DNA of 64,000 nt. Source: Trichoplax adhaerens (lineage: Eukaryota; Placozoa; Uniplacotomia; Trichoplacea; Trichoplacidae). Below the pieces are notes generated by a model, which did not search any database, was not told where the DNA came from, and saw nothing but the letters and a program-made list of their open reading frames with translations. The position numbers and the translations under genes were made by a program. Positions 25,686 to 38,100 of this stretch are shown in pieces (the stretch's first letter is position 1; every line of letters starts with the position of its first letter). Where the stretch lies: NCBI RefSeq assembly GCF_000150275.1, contig NW_002060949.1, positions 2,911,836 through 2,975,835 of the forward strand, written 5' to 3'.

Positions 25686-28600
25686 ATGCCAGCAAAGAGA
25701 TCCACAGCCTCGAAAGAGATTTCACGTCGAAAAATTTCAGCCAAAATGCCCATCAGCAGCAGTAGCAGCAGCAGGAAACGCAAAAATAAAACTCCCTTGG
25801 ATACTCAATCAAAAAGGCAAAAAGGTAAACCTTGACAGTTGCTGCTCTTCTCTTGGACTACGGCGGGAATTTTAGAATTTCAATTACTTTAGACATGATC
25901 GACTTTTCTGTAGCCAGTAAAAAACGAAAGCAGTTGACGACTAGGAATGAGTAAATCCCCGATCGATGCCAGTCCAATCAGAGTATAGTAGGGTTTGGTT
26001 AGTAATAATTGACGCATTATGATGAACGCAATAGTCTGTAGATACACTCATATTTGAATTGGAGCAATCCAGATGAACTGCAGGTGTAGTTAAAGGACAC
26101 CAGCTACTGCAAGGATTTCAACACGGTATTGGTGTTCCTTATACGACTACAAATATGCAGTACTTCAATATACTGGATTACCCATACTGTTGAACAGTAA
26201 TTGATTTTCCTAAAGCAAGTTACGGTCCATGTTTCTCCTTGAGTAACGCTGTTACTGTCCCAGTATAATCAGTTTAATAAGTTAACCATATTTCTCGCTC
26301 AGTTTAACTGAGTTGTACTTAGTAAATAACTGCTAATAATTCGCAAGAAGAGTAAACCTTCACTCTATGGTACTCTATGAATTATAGTTTAATTATACAG
26401 TACTAGACGTTGCGATAGATGATAGTTGAAGTGTTTGTATAAAATGGATAACGGTATCATAGCTAGATTAAATATTGCATACACCTAATTTGCATAATAT
26501 AAAGTAAAGAAAAAGTGCAAGTGTGGAAAATGCTAATTCTTTTTGACCTGTTTAAAGTAAGGCAAAGACTATTGAGTTCAATGCAAAGTTAACTGATTTA
26601 TTCATTTATAATATAAATTGCGGTCATCGTTTAGCTCGGCTTTCATTGGCTTCCGATGAAGCCGGGATAGTACTTGTATTGGGACAAGGGGAGCTTGGCC
26701 AGTTAGGATTGGGAGAAGAGATTTTAGAACGTAGCAGACCGACGGCTGTTAAGAAACTCCTTGAAGTAGAATTTATTCAAGTTGCATGTGGTGGTGTTCA
26801 TACTGTTGCCTTGACTAAAGCTGGCGAGGTAGGAAGAGAAAATTTGTGAGTGTACTTGGATTAAACTGAAATGACTATTCTAAATTTTTTAAAAGCAAAG
26901 ATATTTAACTAATGATTAGGCTGTATATCTAAATTCTCCTTTTGGGTCAGCACGGTAGATCCACAGCATATGCATTACTGTATTATTAGATTTATTTTAA
27001 TTTCTTAGCGTTGTGTACTTGCCTATCAGGCTAAGTTGTGGTATCAGAATTAACGGTCAGCTTTGTACAACATCCTATATTACACTGTATTTTTATATTT
27101 TCGAAGCTTAAGTTCTGCTGAGATGTTCGCGAGATTACTATTGTATACAGTACTCTAATGCTTGAATAATGGCTATTATATACCTGGGTTAACACCTTTC
27201 TACATTGTTTGAGAATGCTTAAATAGAAGTTAAATTAATTCAGTGATTTGTATCAAACAATGTACTCGTATAATGATTATTGTAGCCGTGTTCGTAGCGT
27301 TTAGACTATAAAAAGCTCAGAAACGCAATTTACCCACTAGGTTTAAAGTATATATTAGCTAGCAGTAAGAAATACTTTTGTAAAACAGTTTAAGAATTAG
27401 TGTTTGCAATAATATATACCAAAATACCAAGAAACATCCAAAGCCTATTGCTGAATTGTATGTATCATTATTATGCATTGGTATCGTGTTCTTTAATACA
27501 TAATCGATCTTCAGGGATCGGTAATATCGAAGGCGAAATGCCTGGATATAAATCTATCTTACTATTAGAAAATTATTTCGTCTTTACTTTTTAGAGGCGT
27601 ACAGTACTTAGATAGGCTTATTAGTTGCATAGCTGTATACCGTATTGCAATTTACTGGTGGTTTGCTAAAAGTTATAATTATTAACTGATCCTATAGATA
27701 TATACGTGGGGCTGTAATGATGAATGTGCCTTAGGTCGCGATACTTCTGATACAAGTGAGGCAGAATATTTGCCTGGGCTAGTTGATGGTCTCGATAATG
27801 TAAAGATTATCCAAGTTTCAGCCGGTGATAATCACACCGCTGCCTTAGCCGATGATGGTCGCGTTTTCTGCTGGGGAAATTTCTGGGTACATGACATTTT
27901 TTCGTAGAATGCTTCAAGGATGTAGTACTGTAATGCAAACCAACTAAAATTTTTTATGTATCTATATTAGGATAATCGGGGGTCTATAGGACTGAACCTT
28001 GCCGGTAAACAACCTCGGCCCATTGTTATGTTAGGAGATCCGAATGACCCAGTGATAAAGATTGGATCTGGAAATAATCATGTCGCTGCGTTGACTGCCA
28101 ACGGACTTATCTTTACATGGGGTTGTGGCGAGCAAGGTCAGTTAGGGAGAGTCGCAGAGAGATTTTGTAGTCGCGATACACGCCAAGGACTTAAACGCTT
28201 CTTGCAGCCGGCAGTTGCTCGTGTTACGCAAAGGAGCAAAAAAGATATAAGGTTTAGCGATATTTTTGTTGGCCCTTATAACTTATTTGCCGTAAATGCA
28301 GCAGGCGAAGTTTTTGCTTGTGGTTTAAATAATTATGGTCAAATCGGTAACGGTAACATCACTAGTTTATATTATTTGGCGAAAATTGATAGTTTATCGG
28401 CTCTAAATGATGGCAATGATGAACGACAGATTCTTATTGCCTCCGGTGAGCATCATACCTTAATTCTCGCCCGCAATGGTCGTGTTTATAGCATAGGTAG
28501 AGGTGATTATGGACGCTTAGGGCTTGGTCCTGATGTTAAAGAATGCTCTCATCCCACTGAGATCGAAACTTTAGCAAATTCAGATATAAAAGCTGTTACC

Positions 28601-28798
28601 TGTGGCTTAGCAGTGTCTTTTGCCGTCTCCAATTCAGGCGATGTCTATTCCTGGGGCATGGGTACCAATTTGCAACTAGGTAGTAGCACCGACGATGATA
28701 TATTAACACCAACCTTGGTAAAAACGAAAGAAAGTTATAATTTCTTTGCGGCTTCTGCCGGTGGTCAACACACTGCCATCTTGGGTAAAAAGAAATAG
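25686..28798 (+). CDS. RCC1: RCC1, Ran guanine nucleotide exchange factor
   Basis: Chromatin-bound exchange factor that loads GTP on Ran in the nucleus. Exons: 25686-25824, 26635-26828, 27698-27886, 27971-28798, with consistent phases, giving 449 aa. The N-terminus is basic (SRKRKNK, SKRQKG), a likely nuclear localisation and chromatin-binding tail, and carries a run of serines. The rest is a seven-bladed propeller whose repeats match vertebrate RCC1 block by block: [79 protein letters not shown], and [13 protein letters not shown] at the end. The aspartate in the [10 protein letters not shown] repeat corresponds to a residue important for Ran exchange in the family. Length is close to human RCC1 (421 aa). 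This is true RCC1 rather than a generic repeat protein, because the order and spacing of blades align across the full length. Confidence 0.95.
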
Positions 28799-30929
28799 CT
28801 TGAGGTCTAATTTAGTGTTTGTAATTGACTAGCATATATTTAATCGTAACGTAGGAAATTTTGTATATATATTTACGTATATATATACATCTATATAAAG
28901 ATTTGGATAGTGCGTTATTCGGTACCTTTTTATGGAAACCGTGCTAGGTTCCAGTTATTTCCGTAGCACTGATCGTTTGATTATGACCGTGCAAATTCTA
29001 ATTATATAATCATTGAGTAATTTCCTTCAATGCGCATTATATTATATCTTGTAGGTCATGAATAATTGCAAAGCAGGGTTATTGCAGTCTCTTAATGATA
29101 TATTTACGAGTCTTAGTAAATTAATTTTTATAAAAATCTCTCGAGGTACGGTTGTACAACTTGTATTAGGATGCATTCATGAAATAGTGATTGGCCGTTA
29201 TGGCAATGACTGTACTGAGAAAACAGATCATTAATATAATAGCATATATAGAGCAATTTAGCTTTCCTTCCTTGGCATCTTTGGTTTAAGATGAGACCAG
29301 AATTGTATTTTAATGGTGGAACGATATTATGGGAGATGGATGTTAAAAAATGACTAAAGTATCAACATAGTGCTTGAAAATATGTCAGTAGTGTAGTTTA
29401 CCGCCCGCTTAAGGTTACGAGGATATGCTACTTCGCTCTATTGCATGTCTGTGCTTTATGCGGAATATTCTATTTTATATATGTAAAACACGATTATCAC
29501 TTTATGTTTGTACTGTACTGTATATGTTATAATCAATAAAAGAATTATACGTACAAACGTTATTTCGATCTCCGGCTTGCAAGTTTGTCAATTATAACTT
29601 CATTTACTTGATTTAATATGGTAGCGAGAGTGAACTAAAGTGCAATTGATCGCCAATTAAAATTATTCGCATACCCCCAACTGTATTATAATGTGGAGTT
29701 TATAATACAGTGTACGAGTATATGTTGTATTCCGACAGCTATTCTAATGTGCATCACTATACAGTATTATACTTTATTTAGCTGCGCAAGTTATATTTGT
29801 ATTTATATGAGCTACTCTTTAATCATACACTAATAATTAGTTTATGATTTCACTTTATTTACCTTAAAAAGTTTCAGACTATTTTGGACAAGGTTTAAAA
29901 TAGATAGGTTATATACTGTGATGCAATGTGGCTACAATACAAGCACAATGTAAACAATGAAGTTTTTTAATCAATCAGTCATTGGTAAGTCACCAACGAT
30001 AGCATGAAAGGAAGCTAGAAATTTTATTTTGCGAATAACAAGGATTTCTTATTTTACCATGCACGGTATACTGTACTTGTCCATATAATTAGTATCATTG
30101 TTCTGATTTGTACGTAAAGGCTCTCAGAACTCCGTTTGATAGATGATAGTACTCTTATAACTAATGATTTTCTAAAGTAATGTGATGGCACTCGCACAGA
30201 AAGGATATCACGCAAAAATGCGTATAACATTATGATATTTGATCGGCTGCTTATATGCGTACAGGTTAATTGATTAACATCCTACTGTGCATGCTGTACT
30301 AGCATGATTGATGATCGTTTAATTAATTTTGATTTCTTCACACGATTGTAATGTTAGCTATTCTTGATAGAGATGACACGATAATTGAAGGTAGATATCG
30401 TTTATTGAAAGTTAGGATTAGGAGGAAGCGACACAGATAAGTTAGCCTCGTGGCATCGTGATTCAAGACAAGTATCTAAGATAAATTAGTTATTAATCTT
30501 GTTTTAATTTAATTTATTGCTTTCTGCAGATTACCATTCATTTAAATGGATGGATAGTTTACTAGTTTTAACTAGACATTTTGCAAACTGACTAGGCATT
30601 ATGCAAAATTGCCGGAATTCTTGCCATAGACGGTGTTCAATCTACCGTAACATTGCTAATGTAGGTTTACCGAGTCAGCGTGTAGGAAGTAGCTCATGAG
30701 GTCACACATAACAACACCCTTCTTTCTTCTAAACTTTAAGAATCACTTTATTATAGTGCTACTTCGATTTATGATCTGTAATATGTTTCAAGTGAACCTT
30801 AAGAACATACTGTACGTCTAGAAACAGGATAGTCTTCTGCACAGTACGTCATAAACAGTTTACGCACATTGTTCGTATTACGTAATCAGCAAAGCGACGG
30901 GAGTTTGCACTAGTAATATTATAATAACT
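28799..30929. other. Intergenic stretch downstream of RCC1
   Basis: No gene recognised. A TA-rich tract occurs at about 28860-28895, and an AATAAA at 29534 could serve RCC1 but is more than 700 bp past the stop. Scattered TACTGTA/TACAGTA motifs increase toward array 2. Confidence 0.45.
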
Positions 30930-31535
30930 ACTAGTACAGTACAGTACAGTACAGTATAGTTGTGGTGTGGATCATAGTCTGCTTTATTTAGGTCTCGCTC
31001 TTCTTCTACTGTACGCATGTACAGTACACATTGTACAGTACAGTACAGTATAACAAGTAGTACAAATTAGCAACAGTACGTTGTGGTATCGTACCGTTTC
31101 ATCGACAGCTATCTTCACCACAACAGTACAGTACTGTACTACCGCTACCAGGTGCCATGAATCTGTTCACTGTTCTCCTCTTGCAATACCAGAGGAAAAT
31201 TAGTTTAGCATAATTTAATTTATTTAATTTAGCTTAATTCATTTACACAACCATTATGGCTTTCTTTTTGGACCAGAAATGAAATGATGTCACAGGCTGT
31301 ACCATGGACTAGTAGGTGTTTAGTAGTAGTCCGTGATACAGTAGACTGTCGTGCTCAGTACAGTACACACAGTAGTCACTACATCTCTTTGTTCAAGTGT
31401 TAGTGATACAGTACTGTACACTGTACACTGTACTGTACTTTTGCTTAACTCCAAGTCGTGTTGACTGCACGACTACAGTACATTACAGTACTGTGTGTAC
31501 AGTATAATAGTATACAGTACTGTACAGTATACTGT
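30930..31535. repeat. GTAC-rich self-complementary repeat array 2
   Basis: Clusters of GTACAGTAC/GTACTGTAC words separated by unrelated unique DNA, for example near 30935-30958, 31018-31050, 31125-31140, 31350-31368, 31408-31440 and 31498-31535. It is less dense than array 1 and I see none of the array 1 spacer blocks. It lies 0.6-1.2 kb upstream of the ARFGEF start codon. Confidence 0.75.
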
Positions 31536-31537
31536 AT

Positions 31538-31775
31538 ACCATGACCATGATTAGGGAGGGATTTTCTATTAACTATAGTAGTATACAGTACATAATACTA
31601 CATATACCGTATACCATGACCATGATTAGGGATTTTCTATCAACTATAGTAGGATACAGTACATATACCGTATATCATAACCATGATTAGGGATTTTCTA
31701 TCAACTATAGTAGGATACAGTACATATATCGTATACCATGACCATGACGAGAGATTTTCTATTAACCCACAAGAG
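31538..31775. repeat. 61-bp tandem repeat, about four copies
   Basis: Units begin ACCATGACCATGATTAGGG (31538, 31613), ATCATAACCATGATTAGGG (31674) and ACCATGACCATGACGAGAG (31735). Each continues with GATTTTCTAT, AACTATAGTAG and a TACAGTACATAT segment. Spacing is 75 bp for the first unit (which has a small insertion) and 61 bp for the next two. The unit ends contain the same TACAGTAC word as the neighbouring array. Confidence 0.85.
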
Positions 31776-31846
31776 TGTGACGACGTCATACAGTAGTGTC
31801 ATGCTACTCTGGAACCTCAACAGTGAGTCTACAGTACAGTCACCAG

Positions 31847-32038
31847 CTACAATACGATGCACTGTAAATAGCATCGTAAATAGCAGTTTGTACTGTAGCG
31901 AATTAGACGTGTAGGATTATACCGCAATTTGCCGTTATACGTTGTACGCATGAGACATTGTGTTGTGAAGGTCTTTTTCAATGCTGCTTTCACTGGCTGT
32001 ACTACAGTTGCTAACCTAGCCATCCTGGTGATACCCAT
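31847..32038 (-). CDS. Small basic ORF divergent from ARFGEF, possible mitochondrial presequence
   Basis: A 63-residue ATG-initiated frame whose start codon lies 76 bp from the ARFGEF start on the other strand. It contains about 11 Lys/Arg, no Asp or Glu, and alternating hydrophobic and hydroxyl residues (MARLATVVQPVKAALKK, then RLIRYST). That composition is typical of mitochondrial targeting sequences. It could be a tiny protein or a first exon, with a possible donor inside its 3' half. Further exons would have to lie within or beyond the repeat region to the left, and none was seen. It may also be chance. Confidence 0.3.
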   Translation of the reverse strand: MGITRMARLATVVQPVKAALKKTFTTQCLMRTTYNGKLRYNPTRLIRYSTNCYLRCYLQCIVL

Positions 32039-32114
32039 TGCTTTTTTAGCCCTTAAAGGTGATCATGGCGTTACCATTTGACCAACTTTGTCTTTGAGTT
32101 TACTTGGAGAAAAT
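32039..32114. promoter_or_regulatory. Candidate short bidirectional promoter region
   Basis: The 76 bp between the ARFGEF ATG (32115) and the ATG of the divergent basic ORF (32038). If the minus-strand ORF is real, both 5' ends share this interval. No TATA box is visible. If it is not real, this is simply ARFGEF 5' UTR and promoter. Confidence 0.25.
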
Positions 32115-35100
32115 ATGCCCCAAGGTAGTAAAACAAAGATTATGTTCCTCACCAGAGCGTTGAAGAAAATTCTTGACGATAAAGAAATACGCAAGAGTTA
32201 TCATGAACAATTACGTAAAGCCTGCGAATCCGCTCTTAGTAAGTAGAAGAAGCATTCAATGGTGCCATTTTATGTGCAATACGTTTGTTCACAACGACAT
32301 ATACACTGATTTCCACTCAATTCGATACTGCATAGAAATAGTACGTTAATTAGAAGGACTATTTCAGCTTAATACTTGGTGACATACCTTATGAAAAGAA
32401 CTGGATAGAATTTCCACAAGAATATTACCCCAGTATTTTGCATGCTAATGGACAGGGCAGTAGCTAGACAATCTGACTCATCAAACTAGAATCGTATAGT
32501 ATCCTGTGGTACAATAGGGCGGCACGTACGTATGACTAACGCCATGGTGCTCACACACTTAAAAATCATTCCATGCAATAACATGTCTTTAGCTTCAATT
32601 ACTTTCTTCAAAGATTGTTATAAAAAGCATCAATACATCGTGTAATGAATGTTATAGTTGATTAGCTACAATTCATGGTTATGTAATGGTCAAATTGATA
32701 TTAACACTGAACCCATAACGGTATGTAAAGTGCTGGACATTATCATGAATAGTTCTTAGTCCAACGATCACCATGTTGAATGAAATTTGAAGTTACTATA
32801 GTAAGTCATGGAAACGATACCAATTGAATTATGTGATGTAGATGACATGAATTTAGGATAATCCAAAATTGATATTTGCTTCAAAGTAATTGCAAGGACT
32901 GTAGTCGAAAAATAGCCTTTGACACTCATGATTGTACTTAAAATGGTCATTTAATGATAACTGATATACTTTGCCCTTACTGTTTACTAGCAAAGGAAAC
33001 ATTCCAAAGAGGTTTTGTGTTTCTAAATCGCTTAATACACTATATACATTTACACAGATACTAATATGGATGCTAACTTCTGCACAGATGATACACAGAC
33101 TAAAAGGGAATGTGGATTACATTGAGTATACGCATACTTAGTAGAAAAGTGTTACTTATTGTGGACATACGCATTAACGGGATAATGTCATTATTAGCTT
33201 TGGAAATTTTCTCCAGCTAACCACTTTATTTTGGCTACTGATTTACTATCATAAGTACGATTTGGTGAAAATTGAATGAAAATTCGACTGGAGTTAAACT
33301 TGCGGTTTGTTGCAATAGCTTAAAACATAAACAACATCACGATTTTCCGGACTTACATTGTCACAATCGTAGATATTCTTAATCTAGTTTACTGGATAGA
33401 TTGTACTATTCAGTGAATGGACGCGGATACGATACGTAGATGTCAGTTTTAAGTGTATTTTTCGATTCCTGTATGTTAAATACTGTGCCTTGGTTTTGCA
33501 TCGATTGAAGTACAGTATTTGGTGCAGATTCGTTACAAGATACAGTAGAGAATAGAATTTATAAGTTTAGGTCTTGCCGAGATGAAAGGTAAGGTCGAAT
33601 CAAGTTGATTAAGTATTTAAGATAGAATTGAAAATTTCTTTTGTGCTGAAGTATTTCACAAGAATCCAAAGCCAATCAAGTTAAGCATGATTTACAGTAT
33701 TAATATTATTATTGTACGCGTTTACGCGGCATTGAAAGTGCCGGAAGGTTGGATAATTACGTGTCGAAACGAGAATCAGCACACTTTAATACCGTTGCGT
33801 GCAAATACATAGAGTATCATACAGGCTACAGCATATTTACATGCTATCATATCTCATTACGATATTTGTTAAATCACTGCAAAATAGCTAGTGGAATATA
33901 AGTAAAAATATATCGCTATCATTTGTGCTATAATTATTGAACTATGTTTATCCATTAGTACTCTACATTAGTATGACTTTGAGTGATCACAATTATAACT
34001 AGTGCAATGTACTACATATAATTAGACTGATCAGCAGCAATAATTTTCTTATTTCTCCAACATACAGTTCATAAACATGTGTGGACAGTATGGTGGGGGG
34101 TTACCTTCAACTATACAGTATATTCCTATGATACATACATACGGGCACATAGTTAATCCAGTAACAATGTTGTTATTTAATATAAGTGTTTTTGTCGTTT
34201 TTAAACGCATTTATAAATTGATTCGGGCTTATGCAACTATTCCTTTAATTAAGTCATTGCAAAGGAGCGTTTAATTTAAATTGTCATTATTAATTATTTG
34301 GATCCCGTTTGATAAAAATCAAGAATTTATTGACAAATCATGCATGTAGTGTAAAATTAGTCAACGACAATACTACTGTTCCTTTTTTCGTTTGAATGAA
34401 TGCTGATGATTTGATACTGTATCATAAAGTTTAAAAATGATTTATATGTAATTATCATGCTGAAATCATCGAAAGTAGTTTTATTTATTTTTATTATAGA
34501 AGAAATTGACGTTAAATATAGTATACTCGTCAGTTACATTGACATCAAGGCAGTAATAAGGTCTGTCCTATTGAAACTGGTATAAGCTATGTTCGACCTG
34601 CCTCTTTTGTCATATGCTAGCCATTAAAATTTTTTTGGGGTGCAATATCAATTTTCATCGATAGGTGCAGATATATACCTTGCTCGACGCAATTGGGACT
34701 GTAAATTCACAACTGTTTTTAATATTTTGTAGTAACTATATTAAAATGGTTCTAATCGGTAAATTTGGTACTGAGAGTTTGCATGCATCTTTTGACCATC
34801 ATAAATTGTTAATTCGCGAATCTATAGATAATTCCATCAAACAATCTTCATCACTGTGTTAAGACGCTACTAGCATATACTGTATGTACCATCATCATAT
34901 ACCATGCCGTTTGGTGTTACCGTATGGCACAGTAAATTTTTCATTTGTGTCCCACCCACAATGGTATAAATGAGTTGTAACTTTATGCATTTAATCAAAT
35001 CGATCTTTTTAGATAGTATTTTCGGTAAATCAGTACTTACTGATGCATCTACTACAGAAAGTGTGCAATGCACTATTTTTATTTTGCTTTGATGCAACAG

Positions 35101-38100
35101 GTCAGCTTTTATAATATTAAATACTTATTCTTGTAGATCAACTCAAAGCAGAAGTAACCAAATCCAATCCAGTGGCCCAAGAGTAAGTAAACACCGTACT
35201 AGTTACTTTGTAAAATTTAAAAGAGACTTTCAGCTGGTGTTATCGTTAGCTTAATGTTTCGTGAGGTAAACGTTAAATTGAAAGTTATTATTGCTTTCTC
35301 ACTATTGAAGTAAATCCTCGACTCTACCGCTACCTAAATCACAAGATCCGGATGTAAATGCTGACGATTATTTTCTGCCGTTCGAATTGGCTTGCAAGTC
35401 GAGATGTTCACGAATCGTAATTGCTTCTTTGGATTGCTTACAGGTTAATTTTAGCTATGTTATGGTCAATCCTCGGGAATAGTCAAGTAAATTGTAGCAT
35501 AGCATGACGTAAAATTTGTCGATACGAATCTCAGTATTTAGATTTAGTGGATATCAAAGTTGTTATTATATATAGACTTGAGTATCTGTTTTGAGATAAA
35601 TCAATATCTACGCACGTTTTTCGATCTAAGTTCAGTACCCAATGATAGTAAATTGTAAACTATAGTAATTTTAATTTCATGATAATGGCAACACAATACT
35701 ATTTATACTAGCATTTAGCACAAGTTTATTATCGCTGTACAGTCCTTGAGAATAAGGCTACAGAATAGAGTTGATTTAAAATTAAAAGTGCCTTATTATT
35801 TATTTTAGAAATTAATAGCCTATGGCCAGCTAACGGGCAATGGACCTGATAAAGCTGAAGATGGAAAGAGAAGATTAATCGATAGAATAATAGAAACGAT
35901 TTGTGAAAGTTTTAATGGAACTCAAACGGATGATGGAGTTCAGTTACAAATCATCAAGGTATAACAATTTGAGATATTTCTTCCCTTTTCTTTTGTGCAA
36001 TGCAGACATTAAATTATTTATTTGTTTACATTTTTATAATTTCATAAATTGAATGCGAAAGTTTGCGATGGTGTTTTAAGTTAATCCAGCTTGTATATTA
36101 TAGTTTTTTTATGAGAATATTATGTTGTACTGACTAGTTTATCCTATATTTTAGGCTCTCTTAACTATAGTTACCTCGACATCTTGTGAAGTACATGAAG
36201 GAACATTATTACAAGCAGTGCGAACATGTTATAATATTTATCTTGCTAGTCGTAACACCATTAATCAAACTACAGCAAAGGCGACGTTAACGCAAATGCT
36301 TAGCGTGATATTTTCCCGAATGGAAGTAAGTAATGTAACTATAACTAATCAATTAAATTTCTCAATTTTATGGACTTAGCAACATGTATTGAATGTCTCC
36401 TGTAGTCACAAGCGGCTGCGGAACAAGCCAGTAGAGATAGTAAGAAAAGAGAAGGCCCTAAAGAAACAACACAATATGCGAATCAAGACGGAAATCGAAG
36501 CAGAACTGATACTGACATCGACATCGACAATGTATCTGTTGTTAGTGAAAATAGCTTAGCTACTTCATCGGATGAAGTTCGTAAAAGCACATCAACCACT
36601 TCAGATACTGTTAGCAAAGAAACAATACAATCAAAAGCGGAAGAAATTCATGAGCAAATATCACAAGCTGCTAATAATGATAAAGCTACGTCGGATGCAG
36701 AGAAGTCGGAGGCTAAACATAATTCATCTACGAGTAGTCACCTTGATGGAATAGCCAATTCGGCTGTATCGTGTAATGATCACGAAGACACTAATAATGA
36801 TAAAGCTGCTAAGGTATCGAATGAGGAGAATGCAGAAACTTCACAAGCAGAACAGCCTGAAGAAGAAGTTAAAGCGGAGGTTGTGACATCGCCCGAAGAT
36901 ACCAGTAACGTTAGCACTGAAAACTCCATTACTAATAATATTCAAGACGGTGTCGCTAATGAGCATTCAGCAGCTGACGCTGCTAGCGAATCTGAAAATA
37001 TCACTAAAACGGTTAACATGAATACATTATTCTAACACTGTAAGTTTTTAGGAATTAATTATTGAATATATAAAATCTTATTTTCATTTAGGACGGTAAT
37101 AATGCAGAGATTCAGGAAGTAGAAAGCGAAACACCAAAGGCTGAAAACAATGAGAACAGTTTGGAAGCAGTTCCTTTGAAAAATAGTGGATCAAGCGATG
37201 AAATACAGTCTGCTACTGGCACTTCTGTAGAAAAGTATATAATAATGCATTGCTGTGGATGATTAAAAATTTTTAATGATATAAATGTCCAAATTGTATA
37301 TCGAAATTATCTTGCTTTTATTAGTGAAACCGAGCAACAGCCAACTGACGAAGCTAATAATGCTGATGAGACAGCAAATGCTACAGGAGACTCAGTATCG
37401 CATGCTAAGTTCTCACATATTCTTCAAAAAGATGCCTTCATTGTTTTTCGTTCTCTTTGCAAATTATCAATGAAACCTTTAGAAGATGGATATACGCCCG
37501 ATTCAAGGCAAATTATAGGAGTTATTAATAATATTTTAGAGTGCTTGTTTTATCGGTAATTGATGCCGGTTCGATCTTCATCTTATCATTATTGCTATCT
37601 TAGATCCCACGAATTGAGATCCAAGGTGCTATCGTTGGAGCTTTTACTTTCGATTTTACAAAATTCGGGTCCAGTGTTTCGAACAAATAAGACATTTATA
37701 GATGCCATCAAACAATATCTTTGCGTTGCCCTGTCGAAGAATGGAGTTTCGTCTGTCCCTTCCGTTTTTGAATTGTCATTGTCAATATTCTTAATCTTAA
37801 TGGAAAAATTTAAAACTCACCTAAAGATGCAGATTGAGGTATCCAATGATCTTGGTATTTCATATCTTTTAGAAGTGTTGCATTTAAGAGTCCTTCTGAT
37901 TCAAATTGTAATCGTCTACTAGGTATTTTTTAAAGAAATTTTTCTCAGTATTCTGGAGACTTCGTCCAGTTCATTTCAACACAAATGGATGGTAATGCAG
38001 GCTCTTACCAAGATTTGTGCTGGTAAGCATTGGACCGTAACCTAATTAACATGCTATATCGTATCTTGTCTATTAATACTTTAACTTGATTTGTTTTAAA

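Noticed and set aside
34077-35097. Three ORFs inside ARFGEF intron 1
   Set aside because: Short, AT-rich composition, no splice phase that fits the host gene and no recognisable domain.
36572-36754. 60-codon basic ORF within ARFGEF exon 6
   Set aside because: Out of frame with the conserved flanking exons; exon 6 reads through in the other frame with matching phases.
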